From positions 62,001 through 126,000 of the forward strand of contig CANLXH010000003.1 in NCBI GenBank assembly GCA_947495075.1: DNA of 64,000 nt, read 5' to 3'. Position 1 is the stretch's first letter. Each line of letters begins with the position of its first letter. Both the position numbers and the translations under genes were made by a program. This document shows, one piece after another, positions 1 to 8,475 of the stretch. This DNA comes from an uncultured Croceitalea sp. (GTDB taxonomy: Bacteria; Bacteroidota; Bacteroidia; Flavobacteriales; Flavobacteriaceae). The notes beneath the pieces were generated by a model. It made no database searches. It saw only the letters and a list, made by a program, of their open reading frames with translations, and had not been told where the DNA came from.

Positions 1-1
1 A

Positions 2-394
2 AGTCTAGCTACTGGTTCCAATCTTCATTTAGTAAAACCCTTCGGTTTCAAAATTGAAGATAAACGCTTAAAAAGAGCCGGATTAGACTACTGGCAGCAT
101 CTTTCTGTGCATACTTACGATAGCATTGATGAATTTATGACTAAACATGCTGGGGAAAATCTAGTTTACTTTACCAGCCATGGAACCAAAAGCCATTGGA
201 ATATTACATTTAAGGACGATATGTTCCTAGTCTTTGGAAAAGAATCTATTGGCCTATCCCCTACTATAACAGAAAATAATAAAGATAAGCTGTATAAAAT
301 ACCCATGTATAGTGAACACATCCGCAGTTTAAATCTAGCAAATGCGGTAGGCATTATCGTCTATGAAGGATTAAGGCAGCTAGATAGCATATAG
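2..394 (+). CDS. trmL: tRNA 2'-O-methyltransferase TrmL, 3' part
   Basis: The reading frame is open from the window edge, so the 5' end of the gene is missing and about 130 C-terminal codons remain. The visible part is the SpoU/SPOUT knot of TrmL, which methylates the ribose of nucleotide 34 in tRNA-Leu anticodons. Supporting motifs are LKRAGLDYW near the start, LVFGKESIGLS (SPOUT motif 2) and SLNLANAVGIIVYE (motif 3), which builds the AdoMet-binding knot. The stop is a TAG. A related SpoU methyltransferase is possible, but the LDYW segment favours TrmL. Confidence 0.88.
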   Translation, partial: SLATGSNLHLVKPFGFKIEDKRLKRAGLDYWQHLSVHTYDSIDEFMTKHAGENLVYFTSHGTKSHWNITFKDDMFLVFGKESIGLSPTITENNKDKLYKIPMYSEHIRSLNLANAVGIIVYEGLRQLDSI

Positions 395-474
395 CTTTTA
401 AGGGTTATTTTGTTAAAGTTTTAATCTGCTAAGGCTTAAAATTACTTTTACTCGTAAATAATTAGTAATGTTTA

Positions 475-503
475 TTTGTAAAGTGAACATATCACTTTAC
501 AAA
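475..503. promoter_or_regulatory. Perfect 12-bp inverted repeat before the metallopeptidase gene
   Basis: TTTGTAAAGTGA (475-486) and TCACTTTACAAA (492-503) form a perfect 12-bp dyad around a 5-base spacer. It ends 23 bases before the ATG at 527. It could be an operator for the downstream gene or a terminator hairpin for trmL. It lacks an uninterrupted T-run on the 3' side, which weakens the terminator reading. Confidence 0.5.
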
Positions 504-526
504 ATTTAATTTTAAATCGAGTAATT

Positions 527-1309
527 ATGAGCTTCACAATTGAAATTCGATTTTTAGGAGGACTAACTCCAAGTCAAGAAACAGTATTTGCAGAGGCCAG
601 TACTAGATGGTCAGAACTAATTGTCGGGGACTTACCTAGGGTTCAATTGGCGAATGGAGAAATCATAGAAAATGTACGCATTGATGCTCAAGCAGTTAAC
701 ATCGATGGTGTTTTAGGTATTTTAGGTCAAGCCGGGCCAACCCAACTCAGAGCAGAAAGTTTTTTACCCGCTACTGGAATCATGCAATTTGACATTTCAG
801 ATTTAGCACGATTAGAAGCAGAAAACAGTTTAAAGGATGTTATTATTCATGAAATGGGGCATGTTTTAGGTTTTGGTACGCTCTGGTCATCTCAATTTTT
901 GAATCTAATTTCAGGTTCGGGTTCCGAAAATCCAATTTTTACCGGAACAAATAGCATACGTGAATATCAATTACTAACCAATGACGAAAGTGTAAAAAGC
1001 GTTCCGTTAGCGAATACTGGTGGAGAAGGCACACGTGATGGACATTGGAGAGAATTAACTTTTGCAAATGAATTAATGACCGGTTTTATAGATAACGGTA
1101 TTAATCCCATAAGTCGCCTTTCAATAGCTGCTTTTGAGGATATGGGTTATATAGTAGATTACACTAAAGCAAACGAATATAGCTTACCAAAACCTTCAAC
1201 ATTAAAAGGAATAAGAGAATTGAATGAAAATAACCAATGTAAAATGTGCAGTAGTAGGATATTGCGATGCGACCCTATCGTTCTTCCTAAATCCGCATTT
1301 ATAGATTAA
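527..1309 (+). CDS. Leishmanolysin-like (M8 family) zinc metallopeptidase
   Basis: This is a 260-residue zincin. HEMGHVLGFG at residues 108-117 is the HExxHxxGxG zinc site, with E109 as catalytic base. As in leishmanolysins, the third ligand is distant: GTRDGHWRE places a candidate His at 173, and NELM at 181-184 fits the Met-turn. The N-terminal FTIEIRFLGGLTPSQ segment is typical of bacterial leishmanolysin-like proteins. No signal peptide or lipobox is visible, so export, if any, is unexplained. The tail has three Cys residues (C-x-x-C plus one). It is a single gene between trmL and rpe. The substrate cannot be inferred. Confidence 0.8.
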   Translation: MSFTIEIRFLGGLTPSQETVFAEASTRWSELIVGDLPRVQLANGEIIENVRIDAQAVNIDGVLGILGQAGPTQLRAESFLPATGIMQFDISDLARLEAENSLKDVIIHEMGHVLGFGTLWSSQFLNLISGSGSENPIFTGTNSIREYQLLTNDESVKSVPLANTGGEGTRDGHWRELTFANELMTGFIDNGINPISRLSIAAFEDMGYIVDYTKANEYSLPKPSTLKGIRELNENNQCKMCSSRILRCDPIVLPKSAFID

Positions 1310-1342
1310 TAAAATTGGTAAACGAGCCAAAATCCATTTCCT

Positions 1343-1350
1343 TATTTTTG
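1343..1350 (+). promoter_or_regulatory. Bacteroidota-type -7 box for rpe
   Basis: TATTTTTG matches the TAnnTTTG -7 element used by the primary sigma factor of Bacteroidota. It implies a start site near 1354 and a leader of about 14 bases before the rpe ATG. A possible -33 TTG lies at 1315-1317, with somewhat long spacing. Confidence 0.55.
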
Positions 1351-1367
1351 TAGTATACAAAGCACTA

Positions 1368-2024
1368 ATGAGTAAAAAAATAGCACCTTCCTTACTAGCT
1401 GCGGATTTTGGAAATTTGCAGAAAGATGTTGAAATGGTTAATAATAGTGATGCTGACTGGCACCATATTGATGTTATGGATGGCGTTTTTGTACCGAATA
1501 TATCATACGGTATGCCTGTGGTTAAATCTATCGCTAAACATGCAACAAAACCTTTGGACGTACATTTAATGATTATAGACCCTGATCGCTATATTAAAAC
1601 TTTTGCTGAATTAGGTGCAAGCGTGCTTTCTGTACATTACGAAGCTTGCACGCATCTACATAGAACTTTACAAGCTATAAAGACAGAGGGTATGAAAGCA
1701 GGTGTAGCTTTAAACCCGCATACATCTATTACTTTATTAGAAGATACCATTCAAGATATAGATGTAGTGTGTTTAATGAGTGTTAATCCAGGTTTTGGCG
1801 GGCAATCTTTTATTGAAAACACCTATCAGAAAATTACTGACCTAAAACAGCTTATCAAAAAGAAAAATACAAATACTCTTATTGAAATAGATGGTGGTGT
1901 AAATTCTAGCAATGCTAAAAAGTTAGTAGATACCGGAGCTGATGTACTAGTTGCTGGAAGTTTTGTTTTTAAAAGTGAAAATCCTACAGCTACAATTAAA
2001 GACTTAAAGCAAACTATTAATTAA
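1368..2024 (+). CDS. rpe: Ribulose-phosphate 3-epimerase
   Basis: This cytosolic TIM-barrel enzyme interconverts ribulose 5-phosphate and xylulose 5-phosphate in the pentose phosphate pathway. The 218 residues match the family length. Visible signatures are the N-terminal IAPSLLAADFGNL, the metal/catalytic stretch HHIDVMDGVFVPN, LDVHLMI, the SVNPGFGGQSF phosphate loop and EIDGGVN near the C-terminus. Its TAA stop overlaps the next start codon by one base (TAATG), so rpe and the reductase gene are probably co-translated. A TAnnTTTG box sits just upstream. Confidence 0.95.
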   Translation: MSKKIAPSLLAADFGNLQKDVEMVNNSDADWHHIDVMDGVFVPNISYGMPVVKSIAKHATKPLDVHLMIIDPDRYIKTFAELGASVLSVHYEACTHLHRTLQAIKTEGMKAGVALNPHTSITLLEDTIQDIDVVCLMSVNPGFGGQSFIENTYQKITDLKQLIKKKNTNTLIEIDGGVNSSNAKKLVDTGADVLVAGSFVFKSENPTATIKDLKQTIN

Positions 2025-2995
2025 TGCAAAGCTTTGATATAATTATCATTGGTGGCGGACCAATAGGAATTGCTTGTGGACTTGAAGCAAAAAGAGTAGG
2101 TCTTTCTTATTTAATTATTGAAAAAGGAACTATTGTAAACTCACTCTTTAACTATCCAATAAACATGCAGTTTTTCTCGTCTTCAGAAAAATTAGAAATA
2201 GATGAGATTCCGTTTATCAGTAAAGAGGCAAAACCAAAGCGTAATGAAGCGTTGGAGTACTACCGTAGAATAGTAACATCAAACAAATTAGCAATTCAAC
2301 TTTTTGAAAAAGTTGAAAAAGTTGAAAAACAAAATGACGTTTTCACTGTAGAAACTTCAAAATCAACTTACAAATCATCAAACATAATCGTTGCCACAGG
2401 CTTTTATGACCTGCCCAACAAAATTAAGGTGCCTGGGGAAGACTTGCCAAAGGTTTCTCATTATTACAAAGACCCTCATTTTTATGCTAGTCAAAAACTT
2501 GCTATTGTTGGTGCTAGTAATTCAGCTATTGATGCTGCCCTAGAATGCTATAGAAAAGGAGCTGAAGTTACGTTAATAATTCGTGGACCTGAGGTTGGAA
2601 AACGTGTAAAATATTGGGTTAGACCAGATATCATTAATCGTATTGAAGAAGGCTCGATTAAAGCCTACTACAATTCATCTATTACAGAAATAAAAGAAAA
2701 AGAAATTATAGTTAACACTCCTAAGGGTAAAATTAAATTAGAGAATAATTTTGTTCTTGCACTTACTGGTTATATGCCGAATTTTGAATTTCTTGAAAGA
2801 TTAGGCATTCAACTTTCTAATGACGAAAAGTTATTACCAATATATAATCCAGATACCATGGAATCTAATATCAAAAATCTTTATTTAGCTGGGGTTATTT
2901 GTGGTGGTATGGAAACTCATAAATGGTTTATTGAGAACTCAAGAGTTCATGCTCCTATGATTATTAAAAATATTATTTCACACAGTAACAAGTAG
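2024..2995 (+). CDS. ypdA: YpdA-family FAD/NAD(P)H disulfide reductase
   Basis: This 323-residue flavoprotein has two Rossmann folds: IIIGGGPIGIACG (residues 6-18) for FAD and a mid-protein VGASNSAIDAALE for NAD(P)H. The N-terminal signature around NYPINMQFFSSSEKLEI is characteristic of the YpdA group, proposed or shown to reduce bacillithiol disulfide in Firmicutes. It lacks the CxxC active site of thioredoxin reductase. Whether this organism makes bacillithiol cannot be seen here. The gene is coupled to rpe through a TAATG overlap. Confidence 0.82.
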   Translation: MQSFDIIIIGGGPIGIACGLEAKRVGLSYLIIEKGTIVNSLFNYPINMQFFSSSEKLEIDEIPFISKEAKPKRNEALEYYRRIVTSNKLAIQLFEKVEKVEKQNDVFTVETSKSTYKSSNIIVATGFYDLPNKIKVPGEDLPKVSHYYKDPHFYASQKLAIVGASNSAIDAALECYRKGAEVTLIIRGPEVGKRVKYWVRPDIINRIEEGSIKAYYNSSITEIKEKEIIVNTPKGKIKLENNFVLALTGYMPNFEFLERLGIQLSNDEKLLPIYNPDTMESNIKNLYLAGVICGGMETHKWFIENSRVHAPMIIKNIISHSNK

Positions 2996-3067
2996 ACTCC
3001 TGTTTACTACTTATTTTATTACTTAAAGCTAAATTTATTAAACGAGATAAATTCCATAAATTAGTGT

Positions 3068-3820
3068 ATGGATACTGCATCACAAATACATCTGGCTTCT
3101 CAATATCTGGCAATGGCTGGCAAAAGTTTTTTAGAACCAAAAAATGATGATAGCCATACCAACGTAGGCTTTTTTATCGAAGACAATACTTTGAGAACAT
3201 GGGAATTAGATAATTCTGGCACTTATTTAGCTTTTAGATTTAATGATTTTTCTTTGCAATGGGGTATTTCTGATAGTAAAATTGTTTTTGGGTTAGATGG
3301 TAAAAACCATAATGAAATTATTAGCTGGATTTCAAAAATGGCAGCAGCATCTAAATTTAAGAATGCTTATAACTACGATTTACATTATAAACTTCCTTAT
3401 TCACAACTAGGTAATTTTAAATTTGGATTATCTGATACTTCAGAATTAAATCAGTTATTGGAGCTACGTATTTTGGCTCAAAATGTATTAAAAGAGTTTT
3501 TAAATAGTAAAAAAATAGAGTCAGATATTCGTATTTGGCCTCACCATTTTGATACGGGTGCTTTTTTTCAATTGAATGACGGTTCCGAAAAATCTATTGG
3601 TCTAGGGATGGCGATTCCAGATTCAGTATGTGATAAACACTATTTTTATATAAGTGGTTATACTGGACATGATGCTATCGATACAACGGGCTTTAAAGGA
3701 CTTACTTATGGTGAGTGGAGAAATAACGGTTTTAATGGTGCTATTTTAAATGCTTCTGCTATAAACAAGGAAGATGCCATCAATTTTTTTACGGAAGCTT
3801 TAAAAGTTTATAAAGAATAA
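3068..3820 (+). CDS. Conserved protein of unknown function
   Basis: This is a 250-residue soluble protein without signal peptide or membrane segment. The most distinctive stretch is IWPHHFDTGAFF (residues 156-167), recalling the WPHHFD signature of DUF5996-type proteins; that link is tentative. The rest is mixed alpha/beta with several aromatic pairs. It follows ypdA after about 70 bases and converges with the next gene, whose stop lies three bases past its own. No enzymatic role can be assigned. Confidence 0.7.
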   Translation: MDTASQIHLASQYLAMAGKSFLEPKNDDSHTNVGFFIEDNTLRTWELDNSGTYLAFRFNDFSLQWGISDSKIVFGLDGKNHNEIISWISKMAAASKFKNAYNYDLHYKLPYSQLGNFKFGLSDTSELNQLLELRILAQNVLKEFLNSKKIESDIRIWPHHFDTGAFFQLNDGSEKSIGLGMAIPDSVCDKHYFYISGYTGHDAIDTTGFKGLTYGEWRNNGFNGAILNASAINKEDAINFFTEALKVYKE

Positions 3821-3822
3821 AC

Positions 3823-4527
3823 TTAATCTAAGAGAGGTTTATAGATACTCCTTTCTTTTATATATCTAATAATAGTTATAGGATTCATATAACGCTGGTT
3901 TACCTGTAGTTCATTACCATTTGCCAAATCTTTTGTCGCGCCTTTCCACTCCAAGATATTAAGGGTATTCCTAACATAAGAACTCCAATCTAGTAATTGG
4001 TAGCCCAGACCGTGTTCAATGGCTATTTTATCCGTATTCCATTCAAATTTATCGACAAACTTGGAGTTTAAAATACTAAAAGATAAGCCTAAAATTTGAA
4101 ATGTGTTTTTTGAATTGTATTCGGTAATATGTCCCAACTCGTGTCCCAAAACCCCTATTTGGGCATTATAAGGTAGCCTATCAAAGAGAATAGGGCTTAA
4201 TTGTTCTGTTGTTTCTGAACTTATGGTAATCACATAGCATCTATTCTTTTTCCTTCTAAACACACTCAAAATCCTAGGTCTGGAAGTTAAAGGAGTTTTT
4301 CTTTTCTTGATTCGAAAAATAATTTTTACATTACTCAACTCGGGATAAAAAGAAAGTGCCGTTAATACCTGTGAAGCTATTTCTTTGGGAAATTTCTTTT
4401 TTGGTGCAAATTGCAAATAGAATTCAGAATCATATTGCGAGCTATCAAATTTTCTAACAGGAGATTGACCAAAAATGAAACTAAGTGGAACGGCAAAGAA
4501 AACTAAATGAAAAATCCTCTTTGTCAC
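3823..4527 (-). CDS. Secreted zincin-like peptidase
   Basis: The 234-residue product begins with a signal peptide (residues 1 to about 20, ending FIFGQ). A zinc motif HELGH lies at residues 129-133 within GVLGHELGHITEY. About 30 residues later EWNTDKIAIEHG resembles the E-x-x-x-D-x-x-A third-ligand helix of M48-like gluzincins. The protein is therefore probably periplasmic or surface-attached. It is the last gene of the long minus-strand run, 5 bases after the outer-membrane protein gene. Family assignment beyond zincin is uncertain. Confidence 0.65.
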   Translation of the reverse strand: MTKRIFHLVFFAVPLSFIFGQSPVRKFDSSQYDSEFYLQFAPKKKFPKEIASQVLTALSFYPELSNVKIIFRIKKRKTPLTSRPRILSVFRRKKNRCYVITISSETTEQLSPILFDRLPYNAQIGVLGHELGHITEYNSKNTFQILGLSFSILNSKFVDKFEWNTDKIAIEHGLGYQLLDWSSYVRNTLNILEWKGATKDLANGNELQVNQRYMNPITIIRYIKERSIYKPLLD

Positions 4528-4532
4528 TTATA

Positions 4533-5096
4533 CTATAATTGAAATGTATATTGTAGTAAAATACTCGCAATAAAACCCTGTTCTACTTCATTCCCACTTG
4601 TTATTGCATTTATTTCCCGTCCAAAGCCCAGCGTTAGGCCAATTTGTGATTTTGTGTTTTTAATTGGCAAAAAATACCCTCCTTCTAACCATGGCTGTAT
4701 TACTAAAGTGTATGTACTTCCAGAAATAAGGCCGTCAGCAGGACCAACATCTGTCCAGTCAATAGTTAAACTCCAAACATCCAGATTTAAACCTGCTATA
4801 AACTTTCCTTTACCAGACGGAAAGTGCTTTCTGTATCCAATAGAGCCGCCATAACCAGTACCTTCTTCCGTTTCATTAAAATCACTAAAATCTTGCCTGT
4901 CTACAATATTTAAACCCGCACGTATCAATAAGGATGATTTTTCATTAAAGTAATGTTCCACATTTACAGTTGGAATAACCCCTGCCGGGTACACTTGTAC
5001 CGACAAACCTAAATCAGTTCTTTTGTCAGGGTTATCTTGTGCCGTCAACGAAACTAAACTCAATAGTATCACTAGAAACGTTATTCTAATTTTCAT
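4533..5096 (-). CDS. Small outer-membrane beta-barrel protein
   Basis: The 187-residue protein has a signal peptide (residues 1-19, ending LTAQ) followed by alternating amphipathic strands. Recognisable strand pieces are GLSVQVYPAG, SSLLIRAGLNI, GYGGSIGYRKHF, KFIAGLNLDVWSLTI, GLTLGFGREI and a terminal LLQYTFQL ending in an aromatic-rich strand, as OmpA/OmpW-like barrels do. An 8-strand barrel is likely. It abuts the ATP-grasp gene without a gap, suggesting co-transcription. Ligand unknown. Confidence 0.72.
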   Translation of the reverse strand: MKIRITFLVILLSLVSLTAQDNPDKRTDLGLSVQVYPAGVIPTVNVEHYFNEKSSLLIRAGLNIVDRQDFSDFNETEEGTGYGGSIGYRKHFPSGKGKFIAGLNLDVWSLTIDWTDVGPADGLISGSTYTLVIQPWLEGGYFLPIKNTKSQIGLTLGFGREINAITSGNEVEQGFIASILLQYTFQL

Positions 5097-6143
5097 TTAT
5101 ACCAATTTTAATTGTTCTTCTAATAAACTGTTTGCCCTTAACATAGCACGGCCATCTTTAAAGCTCAAATACGGATATCCTCTTTTATGGTTTATGGCAC
5201 TTACCTTATAAAGGTAATTCCAATGCTTGCTAATTTCTCTCCAAGCGTAGAATAAAGAATGACCAGAGTCATAGATATGCGTAGGTTCACCCCCAGCACC
5301 ATTAATTTCTATAATCTTAAAATGTTCTCCTTTAGAAAGTTCATCAAAACTACTATACAGAACATCCAATCTGCCATAATAGAACTCAGGTATTTGCTGA
5401 CAAATAGTATCTATTAATTGTTCCAATTCGTCATTAATAGCACTGCTCTTATCTATAAATCTAGCTCCTCTTGTATGGCTACCGTAAGGTACTAAAATAA
5501 ATTGCTCCCCTTTTTCCAGTACTTCGTTAAGTTTATCTCCAAACTTTTCGGTGAGTGCTTTTAACTGTATATGGCTTCTTGGGTTTGCTTTTATCATTTG
5601 CAATATGCTACTTGTACCATCTCCCATGACCGAAAGAAATTCTTTGCCTACAATACCAGTTATTCTTCCTTTTTCTTCACCGGGAATTCGAACATAAAAA
5701 ATTCCTACTTCATTTGGATAAGGGATAAGCTCTTGAATCAGAAAATCTTCAGGCGTACGACTCACATAAGCCTGTAAATCTTTGTTATTGTATATCTTAT
5801 CAACTCCAAAAGCCTTCATTCCAATATCTGGTTTTGCTATTAAGGGATATGTGATGGCTTTGTTCATCAACTGCTTCTCAATTCTATTAATATCAGCAGT
5901 TTCTTTATTGATTAAGATTGTTTTAGGTATATATTCGTCTGGGATAATATTATAGATATCATTTTTTGATTCCATTGCCATTCCTCCATTTTCCATAGAA
6001 GGGTTTGCGGCATTAAAGAAGAAAAAGGAACGCGCTTTAATGGATAAAAAAAACCAAACAGGAAATAACGGGTAATAGATAAGCCAAAATGGCCAATACT
6101 CCCAATGGGTAAGCTTATGCCATTTTAATCTAAAACTACTCAT
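5097..6143 (-). CDS. Membrane-anchored ATP-grasp protein
   Basis: The 348-residue protein has a hydrophobic N-terminal segment (about residues 14-38, aromatic-rich) and then an ATP-grasp fold. YPLIAKPDIGMKAFGV carries the nucleotide-binding Lys, FLIQELIPYPNEVGIFYVR forms the second beta-strand pair, and FKIIEINGAGGEPTHIYD holds the Glu/Asn magnesium ligands. The layout resembles D-Ala-D-Ala ligase or carbamoyl-phosphate-type ATP-grasp domains, but the substrate is not evident. It lies 5 bases after the TANGO2-like gene in the same run. Confidence 0.72.
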   Translation of the reverse strand: MSSFRLKWHKLTHWEYWPFWLIYYPLFPVWFFLSIKARSFFFFNAANPSMENGGMAMESKNDIYNIIPDEYIPKTILINKETADINRIEKQLMNKAITYPLIAKPDIGMKAFGVDKIYNNKDLQAYVSRTPEDFLIQELIPYPNEVGIFYVRIPGEEKGRITGIVGKEFLSVMGDGTSSILQMIKANPRSHIQLKALTEKFGDKLNEVLEKGEQFILVPYGSHTRGARFIDKSSAINDELEQLIDTICQQIPEFYYGRLDVLYSSFDELSKGEHFKIIEINGAGGEPTHIYDSGHSLFYAWREISKHWNYLYKVSAINHKRGYPYLSFKDGRAMLRANSLLEEQLKLV

Positions 6144-6148
6144 TTGAA

Positions 6149-6871
6149 TTAATTAATCAATTGACCAGTACTGGTACAAACTTCAACATCATGGGTCTTT
6201 TTCTCGAGTAAATCAATATGTTTTAATGTGATTTTCTCATTTTCCCAAACAGCTTGGGTAACACTAAATGTCTTTAAACCAGTTTCCCTGTCTATTATAA
6301 AACCGTTTTCCAAGTCTTGATGATTATTTGAATGAAAATCTATAATCGAAGTTGTAGTTAGTTCTTCTTTGTCTAAAAAATCCAAGAATAATACTTCTCG
6401 ATTTTTAATTACTTCTTTCTGATAAAGTGTCGCTGAGGACCAAATATGACTTTTTGAGTGGTCCTTTCTTTCAATAAACTTTTTTTCACCATCCCATCTC
6501 AATTCCACCAACTTGTGCTCATTAAAAACCAATATGGTAAAAGGTTCAATATTTAAAAGGTTTATCTTATCCAGATAACCATGTGGGTTATCATTACTAA
6601 CAATATCTAGAACGACCAACCCTCTACTCTTGGCATAGTTTCCCTTAGGGATGTGTTTTTCAAAAGCACCATTCAACAAAACGGCAATTACACCACTTTC
6701 GCTAACGGCAAACCAAGTACCTCCAGCTTGTGGATCTTTAGGGAAAACTATTTTTTTATTATTTATAACTTCTTCTTTTGGAACAAAGGCAGATGGTCTA
6801 GTACTATGTTCGTCCCTATTGGAAGTAAAAACAAAAGACTTTTCAACTGGTATAAAACTTACTGTACACAT
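6149..6871 (-). CDS. NRDE/TANGO2-family protein
   Basis: The 240-residue protein starts MCTVSF and contains FTSNRDEHSTRPSAF, the N-R-D-E signature of the TANGO2 family, followed by PKDPQAGGTWFAVSESG. Cys2 would be exposed after Met removal and could serve as an N-terminal nucleophile as in Ntn hydrolases; that is inference. TANGO2 homologues have been linked to haem or acyl-CoA handling in other organisms. Its start overlaps the DinB-like gene by 13 bases, indicating coupling. Confidence 0.8.
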   Translation of the reverse strand: MCTVSFIPVEKSFVFTSNRDEHSTRPSAFVPKEEVINNKKIVFPKDPQAGGTWFAVSESGVIAVLLNGAFEKHIPKGNYAKSRGLVVLDIVSNDNPHGYLDKINLLNIEPFTILVFNEHKLVELRWDGEKKFIERKDHSKSHIWSSATLYQKEVIKNREVLFLDFLDKEELTTTSIIDFHSNNHQDLENGFIIDRETGLKTFSVTQAVWENEKITLKHIDLLEKKTHDVEVCTSTGQLIN

Positions 6872-7344
6872 ACCTTTCTATACTGCATTGTGGACGGGGC
6901 AACTCCAAAAGAATCTGGCAACTCCATATTCGTCATTGTCTTAATACCAACTTTTATAAGTGCATGATGATGTATGGCGTGTTCTAAATTATACATTACT
7001 TCCCTATAGTAATTGGACTCTAGACAAACTTCTTGCTCACCCAATTCATAACTGACCTTAATGTCTTTGTTAGGTTTTTCAAGTTCTCTTTGTATGGTCT
7101 CTAACTGTGCTATAGCATATGTTACTTCCTTTTCAATTTTTGTGTTCCGCTCACGTTTATCATAGCAAACATCAGAAGAACCATACCCAGCTATTAAGCA
7201 TTGATATAATTCTATAATATGTCTTGTATGTTGCCCTATAGTTGCATTTGAAAGCGGACCACACGGTGTTATGTAAGAATCTTGAGGGAGCTGTGACAAT
7301 ATTTCCTTAAATTGCTCAATTGTCTGGATTGAGGAGTTGAACAT
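6859..7344 (-). CDS. DinB-like four-helix-bundle protein
   Basis: The 161-residue helical protein has conserved His clusters expected of DinB/YfiT metal sites: TIGQHTRHIIELYQ (H39, H42) and EHAIHHHALI (H122, H125-127). Such proteins bind a divalent metal, and some act as thiol-dependent S-transferases; the substrate here is unknown. It follows the LysE-type gene after 4 bases and overlaps the next gene, so it belongs to the same transcript. Confidence 0.75.
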   Translation of the reverse strand: MFNSSIQTIEQFKEILSQLPQDSYITPCGPLSNATIGQHTRHIIELYQCLIAGYGSSDVCYDKRERNTKIEKEVTYAIAQLETIQRELEKPNKDIKVSYELGEQEVCLESNYYREVMYNLEHAIHHHALIKVGIKTMTNMELPDSFGVAPSTMQYRKVCVQ

Positions 7345-7348
7345 AAGC

Positions 7349-8002
7349 TTATTGAATTTTTAACCGATGGTGTTTTTTGTATAATATAACTATGAGATAA
7401 AAAGAAAAACCTAGGTAGAGCAAACCTAATACTAAATTACTAATTTGGGTATACTTAGTGTAATTATCTACAATTAGTTTCCCTGCAAAAATAAATACCA
7501 ACAACCCCATTAAGGTTCCCATACCGATTCCGAACATATAACTTATTAATGATTGGGTTTTATGTTCAAGTATTTTTTTTGATTCTAAAACCTTATTCCA
7601 AGTTAGCCAAAAAGGTACTTGTAATGGATTCAATGCACTTAACAACAACCCTAAAAGTATTGGAGACGTAATCTTCGGCAATACGGATTTAGTTGAATTT
7701 AATTCATTGATGTGTATTGCCACAATAAGACTCGAAAATGCTAAATAAAGCAACAGTACAATTGCAAGCGGTAGCGCAATATATATCCATTTACCTTCTA
7801 AGGTTACTTTTTTACTTCCCCAAAGGGTAAAACGCACATAGATTAACTCTACAAATATCGCTGCAAATGAAAAAAGGAGTGCATTTTGTGTGCTTTGCGA
7901 AGCAGAAATGTCGAATGCAGTAATGTTTAGGCTCCCTAAGGGCAACGCACCTATAAAACTAATTAACAATCCTGCAATACAAACCTTTAAAGTTTTAAAC
8001 AT
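7349..8002 (-). CDS. LysE-type transporter
   Basis: The 217-residue polytopic protein has about six membrane segments. Its first helix carries GALPLGSLNITAFDIS, a variant of the Gly/Pro-rich signature after helix 1 in LysE/RhtB exporters of amino acids and related compounds. The loop NPLQVPFWLTWNKVL also fits this superfamily. It starts 25 bases after the YHS-domain gene. Substrate unknown. Confidence 0.75.
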   Translation of the reverse strand: MFKTLKVCIAGLLISFIGALPLGSLNITAFDISASQSTQNALLFSFAAIFVELIYVRFTLWGSKKVTLEGKWIYIALPLAIVLLLYLAFSSLIVAIHINELNSTKSVLPKITSPILLGLLLSALNPLQVPFWLTWNKVLESKKILEHKTQSLISYMFGIGMGTLMGLLVFIFAGKLIVDNYTKYTQISNLVLGLLYLGFSFYLIVILYKKHHRLKIQ

Positions 8003-8027
8003 AAACTATCTAAAATCTGGAGGAAAG

Positions 8028-8474
8028 TTACTTATTCTTTATTTTTTTCCAATTTTTATCTGCCTTGACTTTTAGTTCTTCCGGAGACTCATTTTTCCAA
8101 AGTTCTAAAGTATTTGTTTTCCCAGAGTTATAAAATAAAAGTAATTCTCCATCTCTTATTTCAAAAGTTTCAGGGTTTATAGCTACTTTTTTACTAGAAA
8201 CGGCCACTGCATATGCACAATACCCACCGTACTTAGGGACATACTTTGATGGATTGTCTATAAATTTTTTTAGATTTTCTTGACTTGAAAACTTAAATTT
8301 TACCCCATCATAAGTTGTCTCATATGCTTTATCTCCAGGAATCGCTTTATTATCAAAATAAGCAACCACATCATAACCTTCGGCAACATATCCTTTTTTC
8401 GTATTGTAATCTATGGATTGAGCAAAACTATTAAACCCAATTAAAAAAGCTACTATAACAACTATTCTACTCAT
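8028..8474 (-). CDS. Secreted YHS-domain protein
   Basis: The 148-residue protein has a signal peptide (residues 1-18, ending SFAQ) and a YHS-like domain: GYDVVAYFDNKAIPGDKAYE, then YDGVKFKFSSQENLKKFI and YGGYCAYAVA. The domain is found in periplasmic proteins associated with metals or redox partners, although the direct ligand is rarely known. It follows the Cys/His-motif membrane gene by one base and is the last gene of the redox half of the run. Confidence 0.78.
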   Translation of the reverse strand: MSRIVVIVAFLIGFNSFAQSIDYNTKKGYVAEGYDVVAYFDNKAIPGDKAYETTYDGVKFKFSSQENLKKFIDNPSKYVPKYGGYCAYAVAVSSKKVAINPETFEIRDGELLLFYNSGKTNTLELWKNESPEELKVKADKNWKKIKNK

Positions 8475-8475
8475 C

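Noticed and set aside
2989-3011. Terminator hairpin AAGTAG/CTACTT after ypdA
   Set aside because: Stem only 6 bp with a long loop and no T-run.
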